Assembly: GCA_021817785.1 (NCBI GenBank)
Contig: JAKAFY010000009.1
Coordinates: 1-54,256 of the forward strand
DNA length: 54,256 nucleotides
Direction: 5' to 3'
From: a bacterium
GTDB taxonomy: Bacteria; Patescibacteriota; Microgenomatia; UBA10105; UBA927
Within the stretch, counting starts at the first letter, position 1. Each line of letters starts with the position of its first letter. Below the pieces are notes generated by a model, which did no database searches, was not told where the DNA came from, and worked only from the letters and a program-made list of their open reading frames with translations. Position numbers and translations under genes: made by a program. This document shows, piece by piece, positions 26,298-33,824 of the stretch.

Positions 26298-27695
26298 ATG
26301 ATTCCGCGGTCTGTCACAAAATATGGCGCTATCCTTATAGCGTCCCTCTGTCTTGGATATATATTATACCTCGCAGCGGCGTATATTGTGCCGTTGAGAA
26401 AGCATGTAGCGGCCAAGGTGCCCATATGTAAAGGCTGCAATGTTCTTCTTATTGCGATAGATCCGCTACGGGTCGATGCGCTGCATGTTCTTGGTAATCC
26501 GAGATCGATTACTCCGACACTGGATAGTTTGTCCAAACAAGGCTTTTTGTTTACTAACGCTGTTGCTGCTTCCTCGTGGACGCTTCCGTCAGCGATGAGT
26601 CTTATGACCGGGACCTATCCGTCCGTTCATAAAATCACGAATAAAGAGCTGATAAGTCATGGTCCAAAGGTTCCACTTATTCCGGCTAATTTATATACGG
26701 AGAATCCGCAGATGATGACATTGGCGAGCGTTTTGCGGCAGAGAGGATACGTCACCGCAGGGTTTGGGGGTGGAGCAGCACTGGATCCGTCATACGGATT
26801 CGGTGAAGGATTCGATACCTACAGCAGCCCCGGGGAATTTGAAGGGGTCTCCCAGGGATTTCCCAAAGCGTTGGAATTTGCCAAAAAACATGTCAAAGAT
26901 CAGATGTTTATATTTCTGCATGGGTTTGATGTACACGGACAATATATGCCTCCAACCGGCCTGACCAAAAAATTTGTAGATCCCTCGTATCACGGGACGT
27001 TGACCGGATCGAAAGAAGAGCAAAAAGCATTGCGCGAACAGGGTGTCATGCAGCAGGAAGTCTATCTTACTCCGGAGGATACGGCGTTTCTTCGGGCAAT
27101 ATATGATGAAAAAATCGAACGTCTGGACCAGCAAATAGCCGTATTTCTCGCGGCATACCGCTCACTGCACGTTGCCCAAAACACTATTATTATATTTACA
27201 TCGGACCACGGTGATGAATTTTATGAACACGGGAGAATCGATCATGGCATGACGCTCTATGACGAAGTCATACATGTTCCGCTCGTGATCGTTTTACCGG
27301 GTTCGTCGGGCGGCATTCGTATTACAGACCAGGTACGGAATATCGATATTATGCCGACGATTCTATCCCTGGTCGGCGTGGCGCCGCCTCCCGGCGTGGC
27401 GGAACAAATGGAAGGCGCAAGTCTGATACCGACGATGAAAGGACTCAATCAGCATCTGGACGCATATGCGGAAACAGCTTACCGGTACGCCACCTTCAAA
27501 AGCGCGATACGTACCTGGGACGGGTGGAAGCTCATATACGATCAGGATTCATTTGTGTATCATGTGTTCCACGTGCGCACGGATCCGAAAGAACTGACTG
27601 ATTATGCCCGGCAGGGCAACCCGATGGAACGGCAGCTGATCGATAAACTGACAGCCATTGTCGGTGACTTAAAAAGGCGTGGAGCCGCGTATTGA
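26298..27695 (+). CDS. membrane-anchored sulfatase/alkaline-phosphatase-superfamily protein with intact DHG motif
   Basis: A 465-aa relative of the three tandem sulfatase-like proteins. It has a membrane helix (about 10-30), C44-x2-C47, D55 and D60 in AIDPLRVD, Thr95 in SWTLPSA as nucleophile, and TSDHGDEFYEHG with the Asp present. The metal site is therefore complete and the protein is likely active. Thr rather than Cys or Ser argues for phosphate or phosphoglycerol chemistry rather than a formylglycine sulfatase. It lacks the SGYF end. Its stop codon overlaps the -35 of the infA promoter. Confidence 0.85.
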   Translation: MIPRSVTKYGAILIASLCLGYILYLAAAYIVPLRKHVAAKVPICKGCNVLLIAIDPLRVDALHVLGNPRSITPTLDSLSKQGFLFTNAVAASSWTLPSAMSLMTGTYPSVHKITNKELISHGPKVPLIPANLYTENPQMMTLASVLRQRGYVTAGFGGGAALDPSYGFGEGFDTYSSPGEFEGVSQGFPKALEFAKKHVKDQMFIFLHGFDVHGQYMPPTGLTKKFVDPSYHGTLTGSKEEQKALREQGVMQQEVYLTPEDTAFLRAIYDEKIERLDQQIAVFLAAYRSLHVAQNTIIIFTSDHGDEFYEHGRIDHGMTLYDEVIHVPLVIVLPGSSGGIRITDQVRNIDIMPTILSLVGVAPPPGVAEQMEGASLIPTMKGLNQHLDAYAETAYRYATFKSAIRTWDGWKLIYDQDSFVYHVFHVRTDPKELTDYARQGNPMERQLIDKLTAIVGDLKRRGAAY

Positions 27696-27720
27696 CCAAT
27701 TCATCGGTTTCAAGTATAAT
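27692..27720 (+). promoter_or_regulatory. strong promoter for the infA-rpmJ-alpha operon
   Basis: TTGACC (27692-27697), 17 bp and TATAAT (27715-27720) match 11 of 12 consensus positions. The -35 overlaps the TGA stop of the sulfatase-like gene. The start is expected near 27727. The leader then forms a hairpin CCCTC (27737-27741) with GAGGG (27751-27755), whose right arm is the likely ribosome binding site. Confidence 0.8.
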
Positions 27721-27779
27721 AACCCCTGTATAGATTCCCTCTCTAACTAAGAGGGATATCTTGTTTGTCCGTTTATTTT

Positions 27780-27998
27780 ATGACACATCAGGGAAATATT
27801 GAAATAGATGGGGAAGTGGTTGAGTGTCTGCCAAATACGTTGTTTCGGGTGAAGTTAGCAAATGGTCATATCGTCTTGTGTCACCTGTCAGGCAAGATGA
27901 GGCTGCATTTCATCCGTATTATGCCCGGAGACCGGGTGAAGTTAGAGATGACGCCGTATGATCCGACAAAAGGGCGAATAACATACAGAACGAAATAA
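27780..27998 (+). CDS. infA: translation initiation factor IF-1
   Basis: IF-1 (72 aa from ATG 27780) blocks the A site during initiation. The OB-fold sequence [34 protein letters not shown] with the end [23 protein letters not shown] is diagnostic. ATG 27780 gives the usual length. An in-frame TTG at 27765 stands 9 nt after a GAGGG sequence and could be the true start, adding five residues. The GAGGG is in a leader hairpin, so translation may respond to its folding. Confidence 0.93.
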   Translation: MTHQGNIEIDGEVVECLPNTLFRVKLANGHIVLCHLSGKMRLHFIRIMPGDRVKLEMTPYDPTKGRITYRTK

Positions 27999-28000
27999 AT

Positions 28001-28114
28001 ATGAAAGTCCGAGCAAGCGTCAAACCAATGTGCCGAAAATGCAAAGTTGTCCGCCGGCGTGGCCGGGTATACATCATTTGCGACACACCCAAGCATAAAC
28101 AGCGACAGGGTTAA
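28001..28114 (+). CDS. rpmJ: 50S ribosomal protein L36 (bL36)
   Basis: The 37-aa product [19 protein letters not shown] continues to a [11 protein letters not shown] end. It has the three Cys and one His of the zinc-binding L36 type. It begins two bases after the infA stop and is followed by a repeat-containing gap and rpsM, the standard infA-rpmJ-rpsM order. Confidence 0.97.
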   Translation: MKVRASVKPMCRKCKVVRRRGRVYIICDTPKHKQRQG

Positions 28115-28126
28115 CACGAGTATACA

Positions 28127-28198
28127 TAGTATAAAGTTCGTAAAGTTTTAAAGTTCATAACGTACTTTAAGCTTTATAAACTTTTGACTTGATAAACG
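28127..28198 (+). repeat. AT-rich hairpin repeat, copy A (before rpsM)
   Basis: The unit starts AGTATAAAGTTCGTAAAGTT, shared with the unit before rpsD, and contains AAAGTTCATAA paired with TTATAAACTTT (one mismatch). It is much richer in A and T than the flanking genes and has no T-run, so it does not look like a terminator. It lies directly upstream of the rpsM start. See the copies at 28991 and 48556. Confidence 0.75.
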
Positions 28199-28201
28199 AG
28201 T

Positions 28202-28612
28202 ATGGTACGTATTTCTGGAGTCGATTTACCAAACGAAAAGCGGCTGGATATCGCCCTTACCTATCTGTACGGTATCGGACGGACAAACGTTGTCCGCGTG
28301 TTGCAGATTGCGGGGCTCGATTCGAGCCGCAGGCTGAAGACATTAACGGATGACGAAGTAAGCAAGCTTTCCAAGATTATCGAAAAAGAGTTTATGGTCG
28401 AGGGAGACTTGCGCAGAAATGTCGGTGAAAATGTAAAACGGCTTATTGAAATCAAATCCTACCGCGGCATGCGGCATGCGCGGCGATTGCCCGGGCGCGG
28501 ACAGCGCACGAGGACCAACGCCCGTACGAAACGAGGCAAACGGATGACCGTCGGCGCTTTGAAGAAAGAAGATCGTGCAAAACAGGATGCACCGGCATCT
28601 GATACCAAATAA
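28202..28612 (+). CDS. rpsM: 30S ribosomal protein S13 (uS13)
   Basis: S13 (136 aa) forms bridges to the 50S and contacts the P-site tRNA. The start [26 protein letters not shown] and the end [26 protein letters not shown] are diagnostic. A C-terminal tail of ~20 charged residues extends beyond the usual end. It starts without a clear ribosome binding site, 3 nt after the AT-rich repeat. Confidence 0.97.
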   Translation: MVRISGVDLPNEKRLDIALTYLYGIGRTNVVRVLQIAGLDSSRRLKTLTDDEVSKLSKIIEKEFMVEGDLRRNVGENVKRLIEIKSYRGMRHARRLPGRGQRTRTNARTKRGKRMTVGALKKEDRAKQDAPASDTK

Positions 28613-28617
28613 TACCT

Positions 28618-28989
28618 ATGGCAACAAAAACAGCTTCACCAGTAACGGCAAAAGGACGCGTATATATTACTGCGACGTTTAATAACACCTTAGTCACTAT
28701 CACAGATGAACACGGAAACGCATTCTATTGGGGTTCTTCAGGGTTGGTGGGGTTTAAGGGTGCCCGTCGGGCTACTCCATATGCCGCAACTACCGCTGTG
28801 GAAGCAGTTGCCCGCAAAGCACAGGATGCAGGCATGCGGGAAGTGGAAGTCTACATCAAAGGACCGGGCGCCGGCCGTGATGCAGCACTTCGGGCGCTTA
28901 AGGCGGTCGGACTTACTATTTCGTTAATTGCTGATGTCACGCCGATTCCGCATAACGGAGTACGGCCCAAAAAGAAACGTAGAGTATAA
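28618..28989 (+). CDS. rpsK: 30S ribosomal protein S11 (uS11)
   Basis: S11 (123 aa) lies on the 30S platform near the E site and the mRNA exit. It shows [52 protein letters not shown] and the C-terminal [15 protein letters not shown]. It is 5 nt after rpsM in the standard alpha-operon order. Confidence 0.97.
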   Translation: MATKTASPVTAKGRVYITATFNNTLVTITDEHGNAFYWGSSGLVGFKGARRATPYAATTAVEAVARKAQDAGMREVEVYIKGPGAGRDAALRALKAVGLTISLIADVTPIPHNGVRPKKKRRV

Positions 28990-28990
28990 A

Positions 28991-29065
28991 TAGTATAAAG
29001 TTCGTAAAGTTGTAAAGTTCATAAAGTACGTTATGAACTTGAAAAACTTTTCACTTTATAAACGT
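28991..29065 (+). repeat. AT-rich hairpin repeat, copy B (before rpsD)
   Basis: This copy is nearly identical to copy A over its first ~37 nt. It holds a perfect 10-bp inverted repeat AAGTTCATAA...TTATGAACTT around the loop AGTACG. It fills the 81-bp gap between rpsK and rpsD. No T-run follows the stem, so termination is unlikely; an RNA-stability, protein-binding or selfish-repeat role is possible. Confidence 0.8.
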
Positions 29066-29070
29066 AATAT

Positions 29071-29694
29071 ATGGCACGATATACAGGACCAAAAAATAGA
29101 CTGTCACGTAAAGAAGGCATTGACCTCGGATTTAAAACCGTGGGAAGCCATGCGCATGCGTCGCTGCTCCGCAGGCTCAAGGTCCCGCCCGGTCAGCACG
29201 GCCCGAAAGGAACACGGCGAAAAGTATCAGCCTACGGAACCCAGCTTCGGGAGAAGCAAAAAGTCAAACGGATGTATGGATTGCTCGAACGGCAATTCCG
29301 CCGCTACTACACCATGGCCCGGAAATGGCGCGGGAATACCGGAGACATGTTGGTACAGTTTTTGGAGCGCCGGCTGGATAACACGATGTACCGATTGGGA
29401 CTTGCTCCGACGCGCACATCAGCACGTCAGTTTGTGTCTCACGGTCATGTATTAGTCAACGGGGAACGGGTGAATATCCCGTCCTATCTTGTGGCGGTTG
29501 ACCAGGTTATCACCCTAAAGCCAAAAGGTGCCAACATTCCGGCAGTCAAAAAATTATTGGATGAGAAGTCATTTACGCCTCCCGAATGGTTGGAGCGAAA
29601 AGGACCGGCAGGGAAAGTCGTGCGGTTGCCGGAGCGCGACGATGTGAAAGAAGATATCAATACACAGTATATTGTGGAATATTATTCTCGTTAA
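29071..29694 (+). CDS. rpsD: 30S ribosomal protein S4 (uS4), zinc-free
   Basis: S4 (207 aa) nucleates 30S assembly and in E. coli represses the alpha operon. It begins MARYTGPKNRLSRKEG and has the S4 RNA-binding domain RRLDNTMYRLGLAPTRTSARQFVSHGHVLVNG. No N-terminal cysteine cluster is present, so it is the zinc-free form. The strong AAAGGAGG after its stop is not followed by a usable gene (see the rpoA leader). Confidence 0.97.
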   Translation: MARYTGPKNRLSRKEGIDLGFKTVGSHAHASLLRRLKVPPGQHGPKGTRRKVSAYGTQLREKQKVKRMYGLLERQFRRYYTMARKWRGNTGDMLVQFLERRLDNTMYRLGLAPTRTSARQFVSHGHVLVNGERVNIPSYLVAVDQVITLKPKGANIPAVKKLLDEKSFTPPEWLERKGPAGKVVRLPERDDVKEDINTQYIVEYYSR

Positions 29695-29783
29695 AGGAGG
29701 ACGTTTCGGAGTGTAGACGTTTAGCAGTCTGGTTATGTTCGACTAAACTACTAAATGACTAAATCCCTAAACTTCTAAAAAGT
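29695..29783 (+). promoter_or_regulatory. rpoA leader with direct CTAAA repeats and a start-stop element
   Basis: AAAGGAGG overlapping the end of rpsD is followed 10 nt later by GTG-TAG, a start codon directly followed by a stop. The second half has repeated CTAAA units (ACTAAACTACTAAATGACTAA) and a hairpin pairing GTTTAG with CTAAAC. No -10 or -35 pair is clear and the rpoA ATG lacks a close ribosome binding site. The role is unknown. Confidence 0.4.
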
Positions 29784-30704
29784 ATGATGGAGCCAAATTT
29801 TGTGATTAAAACCGAAGTAGAAAAACCGAATTACGGAATGTTTGTCATCGAGCCGTTAGAACAGGGCTACGGACACACCCTGGGCAATAGTTTGCGCCGG
29901 GTCTTGATTTCTTCTTTGTCAGGAGCGGCACTTACGTCGGTAAAAATTGCCGGCGTCAGTCACCAGTTTTCCGCACTCGAAGGACTCAAAGAGGACGTCG
30001 TAGAACTTATTCTGAATTTGAAAAAAGTCCGCCTTGCTATGGCAAGTGGGGAAAATACGGTTATCAAATTGTCCAAAAAAGGTCCGGGTACGGTCACTGC
30101 GGGGGATTTTGAAGTTCCGGCCGGGGTGGAAATCGTCAACCCCGATCTCGTGATCGCGTCACTCGCGGACAAAAAAGCATCGCTGGAAATTGAAGCGACA
30201 GTCGCAAAAGGATACGGGTATGTACAGGCCGACGAACAAAAAGTCGATGAAGTCGGACGGATTTCGATAGACTCATTGTTCAGTCCGGTCGTCCGGGTAA
30301 ACTACCGGGTGGATGCTACCCGCGTCGGGCGCATGACCAATTTGGATAAACTGGTTATGGAAATCTGGACAGACGAAACAGTCAGTCCGCTGGCAGCGTT
30401 AAAGCAGGCTGCGAAGATATTGGTGTCCTATTTTGTGCAGGTATACGAACCGAAAGCAAAAGTGATGGAAGAAAACGTCGCGGTTACCCCGGCGGTTTCG
30501 GACGAAGTGTTAAAGATGCGCATAGAAGAGCTGGACATTCCGACACGGATTGTAAACGCATTGGCCAGAGGCAGCATCGAAACGATCGGCCAGCTATTGG
30601 CAGCGCCGAGAGCAGAACTCATGAAGATCAAAAATCTGGGTGCCAAATCCCTTTCGATCGTAGAGGAAAAACTTCATGAAAAGGGAGTCGTATTGACAGT
30701 ATAA
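29784..30704 (+). CDS. rpoA: DNA-directed RNA polymerase subunit alpha
   Basis: RpoA (306 aa) dimerises to start RNA polymerase assembly. The N-terminal domain has FVIEPLEQGYGHTLGNSLRRVLISSLSGAA. The region RISIDSLFSPVVRVNYRVDATRVGRMTNLDKLVMEIWTDETVSPLAAL is typical. After a linker, the C-terminal domain (about 240-306) ends with the helix-hairpin-helix segment IKNLGAKSLSIVEEKL, which binds UP elements and activators. Two ATGs occur in tandem at the start; the first is used. Confidence 0.98.
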   Translation: MMEPNFVIKTEVEKPNYGMFVIEPLEQGYGHTLGNSLRRVLISSLSGAALTSVKIAGVSHQFSALEGLKEDVVELILNLKKVRLAMASGENTVIKLSKKGPGTVTAGDFEVPAGVEIVNPDLVIASLADKKASLEIEATVAKGYGYVQADEQKVDEVGRISIDSLFSPVVRVNYRVDATRVGRMTNLDKLVMEIWTDETVSPLAALKQAAKILVSYFVQVYEPKAKVMEENVAVTPAVSDEVLKMRIEELDIPTRIVNALARGSIETIGQLLAAPRAELMKIKNLGAKSLSIVEEKLHEKGVVLTV

Positions 30705-30713
30705 ATACCGCCT

Positions 30714-31202
30714 ATGAAGCATGGATATTACGGTAGAAAATTGGGGAGAAATGTCGGGGAGCGGCGTCTTCTGTTTATGGCGCTGGTTCGCGCGCTGATC
30801 ACACACGGGCGTCTCAAAACGACACTCGCGAAAGCGAAAGCTATCCAGCCGACGGTAGACAAGCTTATCACAAAGGCAAAAAACGGTTCAAACGCGTCGG
30901 TTACGGAGCTTCGGAAAACATTAGCTCTGGAAACGGCGGTAGCCGAGCTTCGCGAAATGGCCAAAACGCGGTTTGCAGCACGAACCAGCGGCTATACCCG
31001 TATTCTTAAACTTGGGAAGCGGTATGGAGATGCCGCGGAGATGGTTATCATGGAATTTGTCGACCCGGCGGTTGCGAAAGCGGAAGTGGTCAAAAAAGTT
31101 CATACAAAAGAAACGCCGAGCGTACAGGAAGCGGAACTCGTCAAAGAACACAAACCCGTCAAACCAGCAAAAAAATCTGCTGCAAAGACGGCAAAAAAAT
31201 AA
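30714..31202 (+). CDS. rplQ: 50S ribosomal protein L17 (bL17) with basic C-terminal tail
   Basis: L17 starts MKHGYYGRKLGRNVGERRLLFMALVRALITHGRLKTTLAKAKAIQPTVDKLIT, typical of the family, and ends its core with TRILKLGKRYGDAAEMVIMEFVD near residue 115. About 45 Lys/Ala/Val/Pro-rich residues follow, so 162 aa is longer than usual. The next gene begins 3 nt later. Confidence 0.96.
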   Translation: MKHGYYGRKLGRNVGERRLLFMALVRALITHGRLKTTLAKAKAIQPTVDKLITKAKNGSNASVTELRKTLALETAVAELREMAKTRFAARTSGYTRILKLGKRYGDAAEMVIMEFVDPAVAKAEVVKKVHTKETPSVQEAELVKEHKPVKPAKKSAAKTAKK

Positions 31203-31205
31203 CCT

Positions 31206-31625
31206 ATGCAAGCGCAAACAAAATCTATAAAAGTCACGGATATCAAACGCAGTTGGCATCTGGTCGATGCGAAAGATAAAATACTGGGCAGAGTGGCTGT
31301 CGAAATTGCCGCGAAACTTATCGGCAAAGCCAAACCGTATTTTGTCCGGAATCAGGACTGCGGTGATTACGTGGTAGTCATCAATGCAAAATACGTAAAA
31401 GTCACCGGTCACAAGGAGAAAGAAAAGGTGTATACTCGGTACTCTGGATATCCCGGCGGACTGCACAAGAAAATGTTATGGGAATTACGCGCGGACAAAC
31501 CGGATGAAATTATCCGAAGAGCGGTCATGGGGATGTTACCCAAAAACAGATTGCGTGCGAGTATGATTACAAGACTCCATGTGCGGCCGGAATCCGTACA
31601 TGAATTTGCAGATAAATTTATTTAA
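31206..31625 (+). CDS. rplM: 50S ribosomal protein L13 (uL13)
   Basis: L13 (139 aa) is an early 50S assembly protein. Typical features are WHLVDAKDKILGRVAVEIAAKLIGKAKPYF, DCGDYVVVINAKYVKVTGHK and the block RYSGYPGGLHKKMLWELRADKPDEIIRRAVMGMLPKNRL. It pairs with rpsI, 5 nt downstream, as in most bacteria. Confidence 0.97.
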   Translation: MQAQTKSIKVTDIKRSWHLVDAKDKILGRVAVEIAAKLIGKAKPYFVRNQDCGDYVVVINAKYVKVTGHKEKEKVYTRYSGYPGGLHKKMLWELRADKPDEIIRRAVMGMLPKNRLRASMITRLHVRPESVHEFADKFI

Positions 31626-31630
31626 CGCCT

Positions 31631-32128
31631 ATGGCAGATGACACCAAAGCACAGGTAGAAAAAATAGAAAAATCGGAAAAAACGACTGTAGAAACCGTGC
31701 CCTACTATGAAGCAACCGGGCGACGGAAAAATGCAACGGCCCGCGCACGTTTGCATGTCGTAAAAGAGGAACCCATCACGATTAGCGGCACCAGTATCGC
31801 AAAGGGAGTGATCGTGGTAAACGGCCGCTTGATAGAACAGTATTTCCCGGGAGAAGTCGCCAAAAAAATGTATCTGGAACCCTTTCGCACGACCAATACC
31901 ATCGGCAGGTTTGCCGTCAGTATCACCGTAGTCGGCGGGGGACCAGCCGGCCAGTTAGGTGCTGCCATTCACAGTCTGGCGCGGGCATTGGAAAAAGTAG
32001 ATAAGGAAAAATTCCGGCCAATTCTGAAGAAACGCGGACTCATGACACGTGACCCCCGAAAGAAGCAGCGCATCAAAGCAGGATTTGCCCACAAATCGCG
32101 CGCACGGAAGCAAAGTCCGAAACGATAA
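31631..32128 (+). CDS. rpsI: 30S ribosomal protein S9 (uS9)
   Basis: S9 (165 aa) reaches the P-site tRNA with its C-terminal tail, which ends in KR as expected (RKQSPKR). An N-terminal extension of ~25 charged residues precedes the core YYEATGRRKNATARARL. The conserved GGGPAGQLGAAIHSLARAL and RGLMTRDPRKKQR follow. It ends the operon and converges on the trmH-like gene with 4 nt between stops. Confidence 0.97.
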   Translation: MADDTKAQVEKIEKSEKTTVETVPYYEATGRRKNATARARLHVVKEEPITISGTSIAKGVIVVNGRLIEQYFPGEVAKKMYLEPFRTTNTIGRFAVSITVVGGGPAGQLGAAIHSLARALEKVDKEKFRPILKKRGLMTRDPRKKQRIKAGFAHKSRARKQSPKR

Positions 32129-32132
32129 CGGT

Positions 32133-32717
32133 TTATTTCCCCGATCGTATTATAAATGTCTCAAGAAGCTCCTGTCGTTCTTTTTGGGGTAGATGAAATG
32201 CGTCTCCACGTTGTCTTGTTATTTCCCATAAAATTATCGCCGTTGCGACGGAAACGTTAAAGCTTTGCACAAAGCCTGCCATCGGAATGCTAATTATTCG
32301 GTCAGCGCGTATCAGCGACAGTTTGGATAATCCCGTTTTTTCGTTTCCGACAAGAAGTGCAATTTTCTCTTCAGGAAATTGTGCTGTGCGTAATGATTCC
32401 GCTTTGTCACTAAGTGCCGTCGCTACTGTCGTATACCCCTTTTGTTTCAATGTTTCGAAACATGATAACGAAGAATCGAATATTTCAAAATCCAGCCATT
32501 TGTTTGCTGAGGAGCTGGATGCCTTGCCGATGCGGCGCGGGTTATAGGGCGTTTCTTTTTCAAAAACAAAATACACCGTTTGGATACCTAATCCGTCGCA
32601 GGTGCGTAGTATCGCCGCGGCATTATGGGGATCGTGAATATCTTCCAGGACGACGATAATGCCGGACTGACGGTTATGTGCCACTGACACAATTTTTTGT
32701 CTCCGTGCTTCGTTCAT
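32133..32717 (-). CDS. trmH: SpoU/TrmH-family RNA 2'-O-methyltransferase
   Basis: A 194-aa SPOUT methyltransferase. The knot motifs are NAAAILRTCDGLGIQ, LLVGNEKTGLS and SIPMAGFVQSFNVSVATAIIL. The overall form fits TrmH, which makes Gm18 in tRNA, although TrmL- or RlmB-like specificity cannot be excluded. ATG 32717 is used; a longer in-frame reading to 32786 would run through the tRNA gene. The tRNA-Pro lies 11 nt upstream on the same strand, so tRNA and modification enzyme are probably in one transcript. Confidence 0.88.
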   Translation of the reverse strand: MNEARRQKIVSVAHNRQSGIIVVLEDIHDPHNAAAILRTCDGLGIQTVYFVFEKETPYNPRRIGKASSSSANKWLDFEIFDSSLSCFETLKQKGYTTVATALSDKAESLRTAQFPEEKIALLVGNEKTGLSKLSLIRADRIISIPMAGFVQSFNVSVATAIILWEITRQRGDAFHLPQKERQELLETFIIRSGK

Positions 32718-32728
32718 GAATATGTTAG

Positions 32729-32801
32729 TCGGGGTGTCCGGACTTGAACCGGAGACATCACGCACCCCATGCGTGCATTCTACCAACTGAATTACACCCC
32801 G
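32729..32801 (-). tRNA. tRNA-Pro(GGG)
   Basis: A 73-nt cloverleaf. The acceptor CGGGGTG pairs with CACCCCG, the D arm is ATTC...GAAT, the anticodon stem CACGC pairs with GCGTG around loop ATGGGGT with anticodon GGG, and the T arm is TCCGG-TTCAAGT-CCGGA. C1-G72 and A73 fit bacterial proline tRNA identity. CCA is not encoded, consistent with the cca gene at 50888-52267. It is read toward the trmH-like gene. Confidence 0.95.
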
Positions 32802-32827
32802 AAATATGTATGTACTATGTTAAACCT

Positions 32828-32890
32828 GCGTGCATTCCCGCCTCGTCGGCGGGTCGCCGGTGAGGCGACTACCAATTGAATTACACCCCG
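32828..32890 (-). pseudogene. broken partial duplicate of the tRNA-Pro 5' half with a double-hairpin insertion
   Basis: On the minus strand, CGGGGTGTAATTCAATTGG repeats the tRNA-Pro 5' end with one change (T for C, opposite the intact gene). The flanking sequence is also copied (CGAAATATGTATG on the plus strand of both). After TTGGTAG comes a ~32-nt insertion, then AATGCACGCA resembling the anticodon stem, and the 3' half is absent. The insertion has two hairpins: CCCGCC/GGCGGG (32837-32853) and GTCGCC/GGCGAC (32853-32869). It cannot form a tRNA. Confidence 0.8.
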
Positions 32891-33016
32891 AAATATGTAT
32901 GCCGCTCTGTTAATGTTGCGACATGAACCCAAAACCCATCAATCTCGGGTTGGGCTTCATACCCCGAGTCCTTGTATTCTATCATTTTTTGTGTAAGAAT
33001 GGGTCACGAAGCACGT
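32891..33016. other. gap between tRNA remnant and SPFH gene
   Basis: About 126 bp without a gene. It contains a hairpin CTCGGG/CCCGAG near 32944-32967. On the minus strand TG-A-TAGAAT (32976-32984) could be an extended -10 element reading toward the tRNA. No strong promoter for the SPFH gene was recognised. Confidence 0.35.
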
Positions 33017-33790
33017 ATGGCTACAGAATTACTTCTCACTGTTATCGGTATTCCTGTTTTTATCTTTCTTGTGTTTTCTCTCCGTATACTGCAGGAATAC
33101 GAACGCGGGGTCATATTTTTCCTGGGACGGCTTACCGGTGTGCGGGGCCCCGGCATGATTTTATTATTCCCGTTTTTGGAAACGATGACGAAAGTCTCGT
33201 TCCGCACAATCACCATGGATATCCCGTCACAAAAAATTATTACCAAAGACAATGTCTCTATCGATATCGCAGCAGTTGCATATTATCACGTCGTTGATCC
33301 CTCCAAATCCGTAGTTGCGGTCGAAAATGTAGAGTATGCGGTAAACCAAATCAGTCAAACGACGGTGAGAAACGTCGTCGGCCAGTTTTTACTCGATCAG
33401 ATATTATCAAAAACAAAAGATATCAATGCACAAATCGGGACGATTATCGATCAGCACACCGAACCGTGGGGCGTGCAGGTGACCGCCGTAGAGATCAAAG
33501 ACATCACCCTCCCGGACAATATGCAGCGGGCGATGGCCAAAGAAGCGGAAGCCGAACGGGAACGGCGGGCCAAAATCGTGGCGGCAGAAGGAGAGTTTCA
33601 GGCGGCGCAAAAATTAGGTGAGGCTGCCGATCTTATCTCCCGGCACCCGGTCGCATTGCAGCTTCGCACCCTGCAGACGATGGCGGAGATCAGTACGGAA
33701 AAAAATTCGACGATTATTTTCCCGGCGCAGTTTATGACGACGGTGAACGAAGCGATACAGGCGATAAAAAGCGACTCGGTAAATAAATAA
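33017..33790 (+). CDS. SPFH/band 7 (stomatin-slipin-like) membrane protein
   Basis: A 257-aa slipin-type protein. The N-terminal membrane segment (about 2-25) is followed by [22 protein letters not shown], the usual start of the SPFH domain. The segment [29 protein letters not shown] and the coiled [22 protein letters not shown] (about 170-195) are typical. Such proteins scaffold membrane domains and work with NfeD proteases; no nfeD gene is visible here. ATG 33017 is chosen over an in-frame 32972 start because it begins the membrane helix. It precedes recA by 34 nt. Confidence 0.9.
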   Translation: MATELLLTVIGIPVFIFLVFSLRILQEYERGVIFFLGRLTGVRGPGMILLFPFLETMTKVSFRTITMDIPSQKIITKDNVSIDIAAVAYYHVVDPSKSVVAVENVEYAVNQISQTTVRNVVGQFLLDQILSKTKDINAQIGTIIDQHTEPWGVQVTAVEIKDITLPDNMQRAMAKEAEAERERRAKIVAAEGEFQAAQKLGEAADLISRHPVALQLRTLQTMAEISTEKNSTIIFPAQFMTTVNEAIQAIKSDSVNK

Positions 33791-33824
33791 ACACAACCAC
33801 CTGCCCAAACGAAAGGAGTTCCCT

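Noticed and set aside
28127-29065. AT-rich repeats read as a CRISPR array or terminators
   Set aside because: Only one unit per gap, no regular spacers, and no T-runs after the stems.
32944-32984. Possible additional tRNA or T-arm near GGGTTCATGTC on the minus strand
   Set aside because: No acceptor or anticodon arms could be formed around it.
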